Below, one piece after another: positions 26,341-38,900 of a stretch of 64,000 bases of DNA (position 1 is its first letter; each line of letters begins with the position of its first letter). The notes below the pieces were generated by a model. That model was given only the letters and a program-made list of their open reading frames with translations. It was not told the DNA's origin and did not search any database. The position numbers were made by a program, and so were the translations under genes. This DNA is from Anas platyrhynchos (Eukaryota; Chordata; Aves; Anseriformes; Anatidae): the NCBI RefSeq assembly GCF_047663525.1, contig NC_092588.1, positions 84,379,501-84,443,500 of the forward strand. The letters run 5' to 3'.

Positions 26341-27689
26341 AAGAAATAAAAAGCAAAAACTACATTTTGACATACCTTTCTGATTCTTCTTTTCACTACA
26401 AATTGGGACTTCTGGAGTATGTTGGGAAAAAGCACAACTCAAATGCTACTGCATGTTTGTTAGGATAATAAATTATCAGTACAACTTTGAAAGTGATCCA
26501 TCAGTAAAATGTTACTTCTTTTTCTACACCTAAAGGGAAATGCTTCCTTTGCCTGGTGCACAGAGATAAGAAACACTTTGATATTTCTCCTAGCTTTTGC
26601 GCCCTATCCAAGTGCTACTACATGTATTATCTTGAGACCAGCAGAAACCATACCAGTGTGTTCACTTCCCAACTCATAGTTTCTAATAGAAATAAAACCA
26701 AACATAGGTGTTTGGTTTCATGAAATTCAGTAGATATTTACAGATCTTACAGCGTTTTTTTGTTTGTTTGTTTGTTTTGACTAAAAATGCATATGTAGAC
26801 ACATTTATACAATATTTATTTATTTTTATTTTAATACCAATATAGGAAAGTGAATCTCGGAGGGCCTCCATGTAACAGAACTCAGACCACTCCCCCCTTT
26901 CAAGAACACACGTTTCTTTGACTCCAAAGTTAAAGCAGAGCACTTCATGCTTTAAAAAACTAGCTTTAACCCTGATTTACTGTGCTTATAAAGAAAAAAA
27001 AAAAAAAGTAATCACGAATATACACTTGTTCTTTAAAGTAATTCTAGAAAATTCCTGTTATCAATATCTTAAGGCCTTCCCTTTCAAATATTCCTCATGC
27101 AGAGCTATCACAATATTACACTGAAATACAGGCATCCAATGCAGATTTAAAAACAAACAAACAAACAAAAAAGAAAAAAAAAAACACTCCAAATGCTAGA
27201 ATTTATGCACTCCTAAATAAGCATTTTGATTTTGTATAACATATTCAGAGCAAGGCAATGCTTTAATCAAACAAGTGCATGTTGAAGCCTGGACCAGCTA
27301 TAAACAATTTTAACTATATCAATCCCACTGTTGCTGTGTTCAAAGCACCAATATGACCAGCCTTGAATTCTGTGAAGTCATGGATGTTTCAGACTTCAGT
27401 ATAACAGACAAGTTAATTTTAGAAGTGTTAACTCTGTCAGGCAAGTATTTTTGAAATTCCATTTTTTTTGTTTGTTTCTTTCCCTTTTTTTTTTTAAATT
27501 ATATATTCATATTTTATCAGAAAAAAAAATATCTCAGCCAACCATTTTGTCTCCAAATTCCCCCTTAAGGGCTCTTCTACATGGCATATTCTAAGAAATT
27601 CTCCCCTCTCCCTGTTTGGAATTAACATCTGGTTCCTGAAATAACAGGATTAGTCAGGTATTTATGGATCCTTTCCCACCAAAGGAAAA

Positions 27690-27968
27690 ATCATAGAATC
27701 ATAGAATATCCTGAGTTGGAAGGGACCCTTAAGGATCATCAAGTCCAACTCTTGACACCGCACAGGTCTACCCAAAAGTTCAGACCATGTGACTAAGTGC
27801 ACAGTCCAATCTCTTCTTAAATTCAGACAGGCTCGGTGCAGTGACCACTTCCCTGGGGAGCCTGTTCCAGTGTGCAACCACCCTCTCGGTGAAGAACTTC
27901 CTCCTGATGTCCAGCCTAAATTTCCCCTGCCTCAGCTTAACCCCGTTCCCGCGGGTCCTGTCACTAGT
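27690..27968 (-). mobile_element. Young CR1 3' fragment, sibling of the 15.6 kb copy
   Basis: Antisense CR1 beginning with two tail octamers (catagaat, catagaat) and running to 'cccgcgggtcctgtcact', where it is 5'-truncated. Its minus-strand frame (27,780-27,971) ends [13 protein letters not shown], as in the plus-strand copy at 15,557-16,163. The 3' UTR is also nearly identical, so the two are the same subfamily and of similar young age. Confidence 0.92.
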
Positions 27969-28176
27969 CAAATAAGTCCTCTACAAATGTTGAAAGTCAA
28001 GCAGCATCCAACATGATAGCATAAATATAAAATAGGTGAAGTACAAAGATATGATATTAGAAAGGAAAGCTTCTTCATATGTAATAGTCAATTATAAAAG
28101 ATTCACTGAACTTCCTTTGGGTATTTCTGTGTAATATACTAACTAAACAGAAAAGATGTAAATAGCTATCTCTCTC

Positions 28177-28207
<31 letters not shown>

Positions 28208-29735
28208 TCCCCCCAAATCTTCAGACCATTATTCTGGAGGAAAGTGTTACTACAAAAGCATCAGCAAACCCAAACAAGAAAAGTAAAGTGGTGAAGTTGC
28301 AGGAATGCGTGCAGATATGGATGCGCAAACACAAATACCCAAACTATATGAGGGATGCAGTCTAAGATGTGCAGGTTGCACAACCCTTCAGATACTTGGA
28401 AGCATTACTCCACTAAGACAAACCAGGAAGTAAAATAAATAAAATGCACATAGTGCCTTGGTATTCATAATCCTTGATAAAAGGTGCTCCAGTAAATCTA
28501 CTGCATCTGGTCAAATAGCAAAGGTAGCTTGCAGTAAACTGTAACAACAATGAAAGAGCCCTGCTAATGGCAATAAAGGGTCAAAGTGGCAGCTTCAAAG
28601 TTTAATTAAGCAAAAGATTTGTGAAGCAAATTAGGAAAGGATCTAAAACATCCTTCTCCATACAAAAAATGGTGACTCTCTTCCAGTCAAGAATTCTAAC
28701 TCCAGATTTTTAGAAACAGAAATAAATCTTGAAAAATAGGCAATAGAAAAAAATAGTATTTTTGTTGATTCAAGAATATTTTCCACAATATTACCACCAA
28801 ACATCCCTCTCCCCCACACAAAAGGTACTAAAATACTTACATTTACATCAGCCACAATTAGACAGGATCAGGAAAGGGAGAGAGGCGGAGAAGAAAGAAA
28901 CCTGCTTCTTATTCATCTTTCAGAAGATTGACTGAAGATTAACATCTATTGAGAGTGACATGGACATTAACACATCAAGTCATTTTCCCTTCACACACAA
29001 GCATTGAATATGAACATGAAATTGAACATACCCAAGCTGTTTAAAATAAATAAATGTTTTAAAATAGCTCTTGTCCTTAAGAACTTCTTAGGCTATATGC
29101 CAGGAAACTACCACCTACCATTATTAGAATCCCTAGTAACACAAAGAAAGTAGTCACATCAGGACATTGTTTAGAAATTTGCTTGACTGAAAAAAACGTT
29201 TACTGTCACAGTTATCCTGGAAGTGGATAAGTAATATTTTATGAGGCGAATTATACAATCATGCTAATGCAAGTATATTCCCAAGATGATTTGTGCATGT
29301 GAAAACATATAACCATTCAGTTCTCCAAAGGAAGGATATAGATAGATCTTTTAGAGAGGTAAAAACCTTAACAAAAATAATAATCATAGATAACTGAATC
29401 CTTAAGCACAGTAGAGAAGAACTAAGAAAAAAAAAAAAAAAAGGAAAAGAATGTTCAGGAGTAAGACTAAATCTTTGTTTGACCATTTGCAAATTGTCTG
29501 AAGACAATATTCTCACTTCATGAGTAGGACTCTTATGTGATATTGATAACCACCATTGTCAATGAAGAAGGAACCACATATGACCTACTTCAATGAATCA
29601 CAACATCAGATCAGCCTATTTAATATCTTTATCAATAAGCCACATAAAAGACCAAATACACCATCAAGTTTCCAATGACACCAAATTAAAGGGAATAGTC
29701 AGTACCCTCAGTGAAGGGTCCCCAAGCAGGTCATA
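27969..29735. other. AT-rich non-coding DNA, no gene seen
   Basis: Contains a TC/TA/T microsatellite at about 28,171-28,209 and an A tract at 29,428-29,443. No coding evidence. Confidence 0.5.
28171..28209. repeat. TC-TA-T compound microsatellite
   Basis: A CT run turns into a TA run and then a T tract over about 40 bp. Confidence 0.75.
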
Positions 29736-29739
29736 TCTG

Positions 29740-30105
29740 AAGTATTTCCATGTGAGGAGAGGTCAAAGGTCTGGGGCTTGCTCAGCTTGGCTTATGAGCA
29801 GCTTTCAATACCCACGAGGAATCACTGAGAAGTTGTAGCCAGGCTTTTTACAACAGTGCATAAGTTAGAGAAGGAGGGAGAATGGACATAAACTGAAAAA
29901 GAAGTTGATATACGGAAAAACAAGCCACCATGGGGACAGTCAAACAGGGGAGCATGTATACAAAGAGATCCAGTAACCTCCATCCTTGAAGACAAGATCA
30001 GGCAAGACAAAATACTGAGCAACCTGTTCTGAATCAACTGTTGGCACTGCTTTGAGGAGGATGTTATGTTAGATGATCTCCCAAGACCTCTTCCAACCTG
30101 GTTAA
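29740..30105 (+). mobile_element. Highly diverged CR1-like 3' region
   Basis: Weak sense-strand resemblance to a CR1 3' part. The best piece is the end, 'gatgatctcccaagacctct' followed by 'tccaacctgg', with 'gaagacaagatcaggcaaga' earlier. The reading frame is completely decayed. It may be an ancient copy. Confidence 0.4.
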
Positions 30106-30109
30106 AGAG

Positions 30110-32515
30110 TGAAGAAGTCTAGAGGGTCACTGTAAAGCAAGCAGATTTGGTTCCCAGGGGGAGTTAAGTAATTCATGCTCTTTATACTAGTTCAACTCCT
30201 GGTTTGAGGCAAGTATCTTCTTTGCAGTAAATTCAGGACTGATCAGCAATACCTTTGAAAGAGTAAAAGGCAATTTCCAAAACAGCAGCCATAAAACAGC
30301 ACCCATAGCTTAAGGCTGGCAATTTGATGAAAAAAAAGACTTACTTCGTTGTTTATTAAAAAAAAATCAAACCTCAAAAACCCAATTAAGAATAGATACT
30401 TGATCATGATTATCAAAAAACAATCCCCACACCCTCACACTACGCTACAGAATCATCTAAATTGTAGAGAAATGCACAAAAAAGGATAATACATTTTCTT
30501 AGAGGCTTTATGTTCTACAACAACATATTTCTAAAACAGTAAAACTTCAGAGAAATCTGACCAGAAATATTACATGTGCATTTTTGTATGCACACACACA
30601 TTCAACTTTACTCTTAAGAAAGTTGGTATTTTCCTCAAATTGCTAAATATTAATCTTTTTCCAAATAAAAATAGTAGTACTACAAATCAGGAGGAAGATA
30701 CAACGTGAGAAAACATTCCACAGTGATTGAAAAACTAGAAGCAGGCAGAGTTAGTTGGCCTCTTCATTTTTCAATATTGCATCAGTATAAATATGCTCTT
30801 CAGATTTTCTTACTTCCAAATCTCAGTGTTAACTTTATGCTTGCTCTTCTAGATGCTGATATTGCTTTTGTCCTCAATTTATCTGCCTCGTCCTTTACTC
30901 TCACAAAGTCTTTTATTCACCATATCAAATCAAATGATGGTTACTGATGCATCAACCAGTTTTCTCTCTCTATTTCACAGATAATATCAAGAGGGACAGA
31001 ACAGAATTGCAGTGATGCAAGGACAGAAGAGGCATTCAGCTGTCCTGATTTGTTACTAAAGCCTTCTGCAGTTTTGTTCTGCAGATCAAGTAGTTCATTT
31101 CAGAAACAGAGCTTTTTATTACAAAAGTCTATTTGCCAAAGGCAGTCAGTTGGCATCTACACAGTTTCATGAGGGTTACAGCCCCAGACCACTGTATATT
31201 AGTATGCTTTTCTCTTTTACCTCTTAAAAAAAATCATTTAAATAATGTAAATAAATTAATACCATAATATAAAACCTTTTTATAAAATCATTCTCAGCAG
31301 TTACCATATTTTTAGTGGAGATATGATAGCTTACAGTTATAATACAAACATAAGAGCACAGAGCTAACCAAACCAAAGTATTTGTTGAAAATAGATTTCC
31401 TGGTAGGAACTGAACTTAACTAAATCTAGGTGTTTTAGCAGAATGGGTTTTAGAATTATTTGTGGATGATCCATTAACACATACAGCTTCAAATTCTCAG
31501 CCTGAAGTAATTATATAATTATTCAAAACTTTACAGTTAGAATTTTAATCAAGTTTGAGATCGTGTTGCAATAGATGCAGTTGAACTATGCAGAAATATT
31601 TGTTCTGTTCCTAGCATGTAAAATTTATTTTCTCTGCTACCATGAACATATCACCAAAATCTTTGGGGTGTGGGGGGGAAAGGGGTATCCTACACATTTG
31701 TATATATTTTACTATAGTTACATAATCAGTGTTTGTTGTTGCTAGACAGCATAAAACAGATTCCAAGACTGTCACCCATAGATACCTCAAAGATTTTAAT
31801 ACAACAACCTTTGACTGAAGTAGCATACACAATATTTACTCTGAGATGATGCAGTTTTAACCAAGAGACAAATACAGTGAGATTATAAGTACCTTAAGAG
31901 CTCCCTCTGGAATTCAAGCCTCTGAAGAACCTTCGTGAATACACTGACATTTAATTTACACCACTCATAAGACACATTATTAAGCACTACACTTTCTCTA
32001 CTAGGATATCATGAAAATGTTTTGTCAGAGTTATTGCAATCAGTCAGCGTGAAGCATTAATGCTTACTTAAAATGACAAATAGCACTCAGAAAATCCTGT
32101 AAGTTCTCAGCATTGCTAATGACAGATCAAGCCCAGAAGTATTGTGCGCACATGGAATAGTGGGGCAAAGACATACCAGTGAAGAGGAATGTCAAGGGAA
32201 TAGTTTTAATCTTGTAGAATTTGATGCTCAACTAATGGACAAAACAGAATGATTACCTCTTTTTAACATTTTTTTCATTCATTAAGCTCTGACAGTGAAC
32301 AAAAATATTTGATTAAGAAAGCCTTAAGAAGAGAATGGATTAGGAATTAAACTTCTCATACCTGGCATGGAACAAACCAGAGTCCTAGGGGTGAGATTTA
32401 CGTATTCCACGTGTTCTCTTATTCCTCCCCCCTACTTTCCAGCTAAGGGCTGGGGGGATAAAAATGGGGAGAAGATGAAAGAAGAAAGGACAAAATGTCA
32501 AAATCCAACCTATTT
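30110..32515. other. AT-rich non-coding DNA, no gene seen
   Basis: AT-rich sequence with only short A/T runs. Nothing gene-like. Confidence 0.5.
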
Positions 32516-32519
32516 CTAA

Positions 32520-32620
32520 AGTTTGTTTGGCTTTCTGGGCTGCAGGTGCACATTACCAGCTCACATTTAGATTCTCAGCAACCAACACCCCCAGGTCCTT
32601 TTTCCCCTCTAGTCCTGGCC
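32520..32620 (-). mobile_element. CR1 ORF2 fragment
   Basis: Antisense CR1: 'tggctttctgggctgcaggt', 'caccaaca'-type spacing, and 'acacccccaggtcc'. It corresponds to the part of the element that ends the 18.2-18.7 kb copy. It adjoins the LTR-like, GC-rich sequence that follows. Confidence 0.65.
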
Positions 32621-32639
32621 CCAGCCGGCCCCAGTGGCC

Positions 32640-32934
32640 CCCTGTCAGGGCACGGCTGGGCCCAGCAGCCAAGATGGCGGCGCCTCACCTCAGGGACAGC
32701 CTGGGGAAGGGAGGAGGGCACAGCGCTGCCCGGCAGCCAGTAGAAAGAAAGAAAGGAAGTGGGAGAAACAGCCCTGCCGGCACCTGGGGGAGAGGGGGGG
32801 GATGAGGAGGAGGAGGAGAGCAGGAGGGGCTCCAGGAGCCGGAGTAGAGATCCCCCTGCAGCCCCTGGGCAGGAGGCTGCACTACAGCAGGGATTTATTT
32901 CCCTGCAGCAACCAGCTAAGGTCAACCCACCACA
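32640..32934 (+). mobile_element. GC-rich ERV LTR fragment, internally deleted
   Basis: Sense orientation. 'gggagaaacagccctgc', 'aggggctccaggagccgg' and 'gatccccctgcagcccctgg' resemble the middle of the same LTR family found in the array at 50.5-51.6 kb. The end 'gtcaacccaccaca' at 32,921-32,934 looks like a real LTR 3' terminus, which implies a large internal deletion. Overlapping frames of 65-116 codons here are GC-rich by-products. Confidence 0.65.
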
Positions 32935-35900
32935 GCAGTTTACACTGGTAATGGCAAAAACATTACCAACATAGTTATTGTCAAATAGTTATTTTGTGTA
33001 GAGCTAATTACATCCACCTACAAACAGATACATATCTGTTAAAGGGCCAAATTAATTTCTGATGATTTTTTTTTAAAAAACACTTTTTGGGAATTTTTAA
33101 GGATGATCATGATACTTCAATAAAGTACTAACATAAGACATTTTACTCAGGCTTCCATAGGAAATGATAAAAATTTGCACCTTTGCAGAGTACACACCCA
33201 TACCCCAATAAAGGTTTAAATGTCTATCTGTGTACATGCAATATGCAGGAAACTGTAGAACAGAAATTTAGATTTATTTTATTCCAGCAGCTAAAGACAA
33301 TCCCCAAGCCTGGGTTGAAAGAAATTTAAAACACATTTCACCCTTTCAAATATGAAGCATTATCTTTAATTATTCTATTCCAAAACAGCTTTGGTTATTT
33401 TCCTGTTATCCAAAGTTCAAGTTTAACACACCTCATTGATTCTAATACCAACATTAAAGGAACGACAAATAAATTTTGCATTTGCATATGGGATAGTGAG
33501 ACATCAGAGAAGAGCTTGCTCTACCCACTAGTAAATGGATCATATCAAGATGCAAATATTTATTTTGGAATATGATGCTCAAATGCACAGCTTATTCAGG
33601 AAAACTAGGTTAACTACAGAGATTCTTACAATATTCTAAATTTTTAAGCAAAGACCAAGTATCCCTGGTCTCACAGAATATCTTATACACAGTGAATGGG
33701 ATTTTTTTTTTTTAATTTCCATTCATGCCATAAAGTCCTCCTTGGTTTTGTTTTACTGCAGCGTCTTAGTAGAAATAGGCAAAATTTGAAGAAAATACCA
33801 TTCAGACTAGACACACCGCATTCACTTTCTGAATTAAATAAAAAAAAAAAAAAAAAAAAAAAAGCATCTTACATTCTTATTTGCTTTGATTTAAAGAAAA
33901 CAAATAGGAAGGGTTTTCCTCCCTAAAAGTTCCATCAAAATTTTAAAAACATTAACAAGAATCAGAAGATATTATTGAAGTATGAACTACAATATGATCA
34001 AGCATATGATCAAGCTAAAAGAAGTCTGGAAGTGTCTGAAGGGGAAAAGTAAGGAAATAGTAACATATTTAAAATATATAGGTTTTTTTTGTTTGTTTGT
34101 TTAAATTCTTCAGTTTTGTGGCATGAACTAGTAGATGCATATCTGGTGTAAATTTGAGTTTAAATAAAAGACAACTACATCAGAATTTAAAAGAGTAAGT
34201 CCCAATGGGTAGAGGCTCCATCAACAGGGTAGAGTGCTGCATGACACCTGATTATGCAAACCCTTTTGTTTCTCCAGGTACTAGAACAGAAATGCAGTCA
34301 TTTGATTTTGGAGTAGTTTGAATCAGGAACATTGGTATGAAAGTCTGCTTAATAAATAGAACTACATATGTAGTTAAAATAGTGATGAAAGCATTTTGAT
34401 TCAGAATCACTTTATCAGAAGGCATGCAATGCCATGCAATTGACATGCATTTTATAATACTTAAATTATGAGCAGGACAGCAGATGATAAAATATAAACC
34501 GAACTTGAGCAGTAAGTGATTGCCCCAATTGCTCATTTAACGTGGTTCTCTGTTCTTAAAGAACCAATTTTCAGTGTAACTCATTTTCAAACAATTTGAA
34601 GATTTCAAACAATATTAGACAAAATATATGGTAGAATAAAACTGAGTAGCCTAGGAAAGACTACTGCAGTTTATCTTCATTTTCAGATCTATGCAGAAAT
34701 ACAAGAAAAACCTACAGTTTACATTACACTGGTTAAAATACTGGAAGTCCCATGTCTGTTTTTTATCACACGGTTAAAATAATTATGCATTCCCTCCCCT
34801 TGGGAGTTGAGCTTAATGGTCCTCAGCAGAACTAAAATGAAGACTAAGTGTGGATCACGGTACTTATACCAGTTCCTGTCCCTCTTCACCTTTTCAGTCT
34901 GTGTCTAGGACAATGGAAATTCATTAGGTCTGTCAGCTCCCTGTTTTCTGATGTAATGTTCTGTAATTAGTCAATCATAACTTTCTGTCCCAAGTCTAGA
35001 GTAGGTGGTTTCACAGCTAAGCATTGTGCACCCATGAAGCAGAAGCAGATTCAGCAAGATGTATTTATTTAACATTTGCTTCCCTTGAACAAAGGCATAA
35101 ACCCATGCTTAAGGAGTGACTGTACCTGATCTTTTGGAAACACTGTAATGCCACTAAGCATAAATAATAGGCAATTACAAAGAGATGAACTGGGTCTTAT
35201 ATGAAAGCATGTACATTGTAAAATCTGCAAGATGAGAATAAGGATAAAAGTTGGCAGGATAGACATGGTAAAGCCAAAATAATCCTAAGGAAGAGTGTCT
35301 GGTACAACTAGAATAATCCTGCCGAACAAGCAAGAAAAATGCTTGTTTTTGATTGACAAAACTAGTATGAGTCCTGGTCCAAAAAATTTGGATGAAGTAT
35401 GTCAGAAACAGATCGAGTCTCTCTATTTTCCTTTGGGAAACAGACTGAGGAACATAAAGCAATGAAACTGGAAGGTTAGGGAAGAAAGTTTCAGTCCACT
35501 GCAGTTCTCTCATTGAGAGCTCTCAAGCCTCATTACTTTGACCTCTGCAGCTAAGTCCAGCAAGTCCCACAGCTATCAGTGCTAATTTCTGGCATCAGCT
35601 CCCTGGCATCATATATTCACAGGTAATTGTAGACAAACTTTTTAATGATTAATTGTATTCTCTATGGAGCGAAAACAGTGGAGAGTGGTTAAGATCTAAT
35701 CATCAGCTGTGCATATTGTTAATGAATGTCAATGCAGTAAAGAGTTATTTTGAAATTTGAAACTTGCCTGATTTGCAGTCTTTTAAAGAGTGATTCCTGA
35801 TATGCGTACAGATAGACTTATATGTATGCAGTTGCAAGAACTACACAAATCCCTGTTGCCTGTCTTTAAGGATTAGACAAAAAATTAATGTCTTCAATGC

Positions 35901-38900
35901 TGCATTACACACCTCAAAGAATCAGACTGTACAACGCATACAATCATTCCTCAGAGATGATATCCTAAAGGAGAAAGGTTTCAATAGCAACAGCTAATTA
36001 CTGGCCTCCCCATTTTGGCATTGGAGGTGACTGCTGCTGCTGCTAAGTGCATAACACTGGGAAAAACTCCATGTTTCTGTCTTGTAGTACTCCAGACTAA
36101 TTAACTGCTTGTGTTTTGGTGATGCATCTCCTCAGTTCCCAAGAAAGGCTGACGTGTATACAATGAAGTGATTTTTTTCTAATGCGTCAGATACAGTTAT
36201 GAAGGGTCTGAAAAAAAAGCAGAGTAGATGTGTAATGCTATCCTGTAATACAGCAGAGATGCTAAACGTGATGCAATATCTCTTAACGTTATGTGATGCA
36301 AATTCTCTTAACATTAAATATGCAAAGTATGCTCCAGTTCTTCTGACAAGCAAATCTCACTGCAGCTTTAGAACATGTAATAAAGGGAAAACATAAAAGT
36401 TCATCTAGCTGAGTGAACAAGAGGAGGTCTCTTCCCTAAGAAACAGGATGCGCCACCCATACCACCAAATACTTGAATCTAAGCAGTTTTTCAGTTGCAG
36501 CCTCTCTTCCTCTCTTCCTCTACTATTATGCAAGGCCTAGAGCCATGCAAGCTCTGCTCTACATTAGCAGAACAGTAACTACAGATCCTGCTGCAGTGAC
36601 TGAATAATCTACTTGTAGAACTTTGGTAGTGGCTTTTTAACTTTCTCTTTTTGAGCATGACTCCATTCTCAGATGAGAGTTTTAAAGAAGTGTCATATGT
36701 ACAAGGCATTAAAGTTGGTTAAGGGACAGGTAAGATGCCACTAACTGGAGAACAGCATTCAGTGCTCCCTAAAGGGAATCCTAGCTGGATCCAAAAAATC
36801 ACTGGAATGCTGAGATATTTAGAATGTCATTTTATGCCAGATACCTGAACTTCTGTTTGCTAAATCTATACATTCTGCTTGCAATAGCAAAGACTAAGTA
36901 CTTGTTCCTATATGCAGCATTTCTTATGCTTCTCCCTCATCTGCCAAACAAAATTAACAAACCAACCAACCAACATGCATACCAAAATCGATACCAACAA
37001 CAAATAGAACAAAAAAAAAAAATGATAAGCTTAGCAAGAGTACCATAGTATACTGCAAGGATAAATCTAGTTTTTCTAATGTTGACTAGTCCACTACTTT
37101 TCCAAGTGCTTTTAATGATCCTGGGGTGCCTAATTTTTGTTTTACTGATACACAGCTCAATCTGATGTCTCATCTGGCAGTCTTCATAATACAAGTAAAA
37201 AATAGTTACCAGATTATGAGAACAAAGACAAGTGACAGTGGCAGAAGGAAAGAGTGAAACACTAAGTAAAACTGAACAAACACTTAGTGTAAGGTAAAGG
37301 AACACACTATAAGAAAACTAGCCTAGGATACTTAGTATAAAACTGCCTAAAGTCTGATAGATTCTGAAGTTTGCTTTTCGCAAAGAAACATAATGAATTA
37401 ACACTTCTTATCAGGTAGAGTATGAAGTGTACAAAAACAGGCCTTTCCAGTCACAACAATTAAACTGACAAAGTAAAATATTACTATAACGCTGTACAAT
37501 TTTCTCATTGTTACTCAGAATAAAAAGGAGGAATTACACCTTGAAATAATCTAATGTAAAAAAAAGTTTAAAAAAATCTACCAAAGTACTGAAAATTCTA
37601 CTGATGCACTGAAACACAGATAATTTCTCCATTGAAGGGCACTATTAAATTAAAATTTCATTTAAAATATCTTTTGGGAGAGGTGAAATGTCCTGCCATA
37701 GACAATATTGGAAAACATTTATTTGGGGAACAAAGTTTTATCCTTTTTTTTTTTTACCTTTCAATTTTTACTTATCTCACTCTACTTATTGCTGTCTTCC
37801 TCAGCACTGCTATGGAGTCATTCCAGGAAAAATATATAAAACAAAATAAAAATGCTTTTTTTTTTTTTTAATATATAATTTCATTGTTACATTTAACATC
37901 CCATAAATAAAATGATCAAATGCTTTGTTGAAGTGAAAGTTCCATTAGTTCCCACCAAGAATGCTGTTATGCTTAGCCTTAAGAACTTAAATGCATAGTT
38001 TTCACTTTATTTGGCTTGCTCATTGTCTTCAGTTTACTACAAAGAGCAGGTGTGATTAGAACTACCCCACGACTTCACAGTACTTATCGCCATTTCAATA
38101 TACTCCTTTGTGGACTGCATTTGCCACATGGGTTAGCTTTCAAATATTTGCATAAATACTCTCACATACAAATACTTACAAATACTTGCAGAAACACTTT
38201 GTCCTTGTTATGGCAGGACAGTTCATTCAGTGAAATGTCTTACTATCATTTCAAGCCTGGGTCACACATTGCAAGTTTTCCTTAACATGTGCATTTTATT
38301 ATTTATACAGCTTTCTTCATTGAGCAACACTGCAAAGGCAACACTAATCCAGAGAGAGACATCTCTCATCTTTCTTTAAGCCCATGACAGATTAAGAGGT
38401 TTGACTATTCTGGATGAGTGGGAATACATGCTCTTGTCTGCAAGACATAATAATAATTTTAAAAATACTTTTTTTAGAAAAAGTAAAAAAAAAAAAAAGA
38501 AGGGCTGATATCGCCGGTATTTTCAATATTTATACAGTACTTCTATACTTAAGTACTTAAGTTTTCAAGACAAAAAAAAAAAAAGAAGACAAAATAGAAA
38601 GCATAGTGCTGCACAAAAACCAAGCACTGGAGAACTGTGGAGTCTGCAGCACATTTTAAAGCACAAGTATAAAGGCCCTACAAACTGGTACCTTCTGTCA
38701 ACTGGATTGAGTGATCTACTAACTTGGCTTGCCATTTAAAACCAAGGTATGACCTAATATATAAAATGACAACAAATATTCTTTGAATTTCTTATTAAAT
38801 AAACAGTAGCATTTCTGAGAGCAACAATTCCAATATTAATTAGCTCCATGGTTTTGTCACTCAACTCTCAACAACTTCACCACCTCCACAGAACAGCCCT

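Larger units (their letters stand above)
18666..27685. other. About 9 kb AT-rich non-coding DNA, no gene seen
   Basis: The longest stretch without recognisable transposons. It contains a CA microsatellite (19,792-19,810), T-rich runs (20,290-20,311; 21,811-21,844; about 23,427-23,468), TTTG/TTTTG runs (22,925-22,945; 24,062-24,090; 26,756-26,779), a TA-rich block (26,250-26,340), a CAAA run (27,149-27,172) and the inverted repeat at 24,191-24,292. Frames of up to 154 codons (23,072-23,536) run through proline/glutamine- and phenylalanine-coding microsatellites and are not genes. Confidence 0.55.

Noticed and set aside
32575-32925. 116-codon minus-strand frame as a gene
   Set aside because: It overlaps the CR1 and LTR fragments in antisense and is due to high GC.
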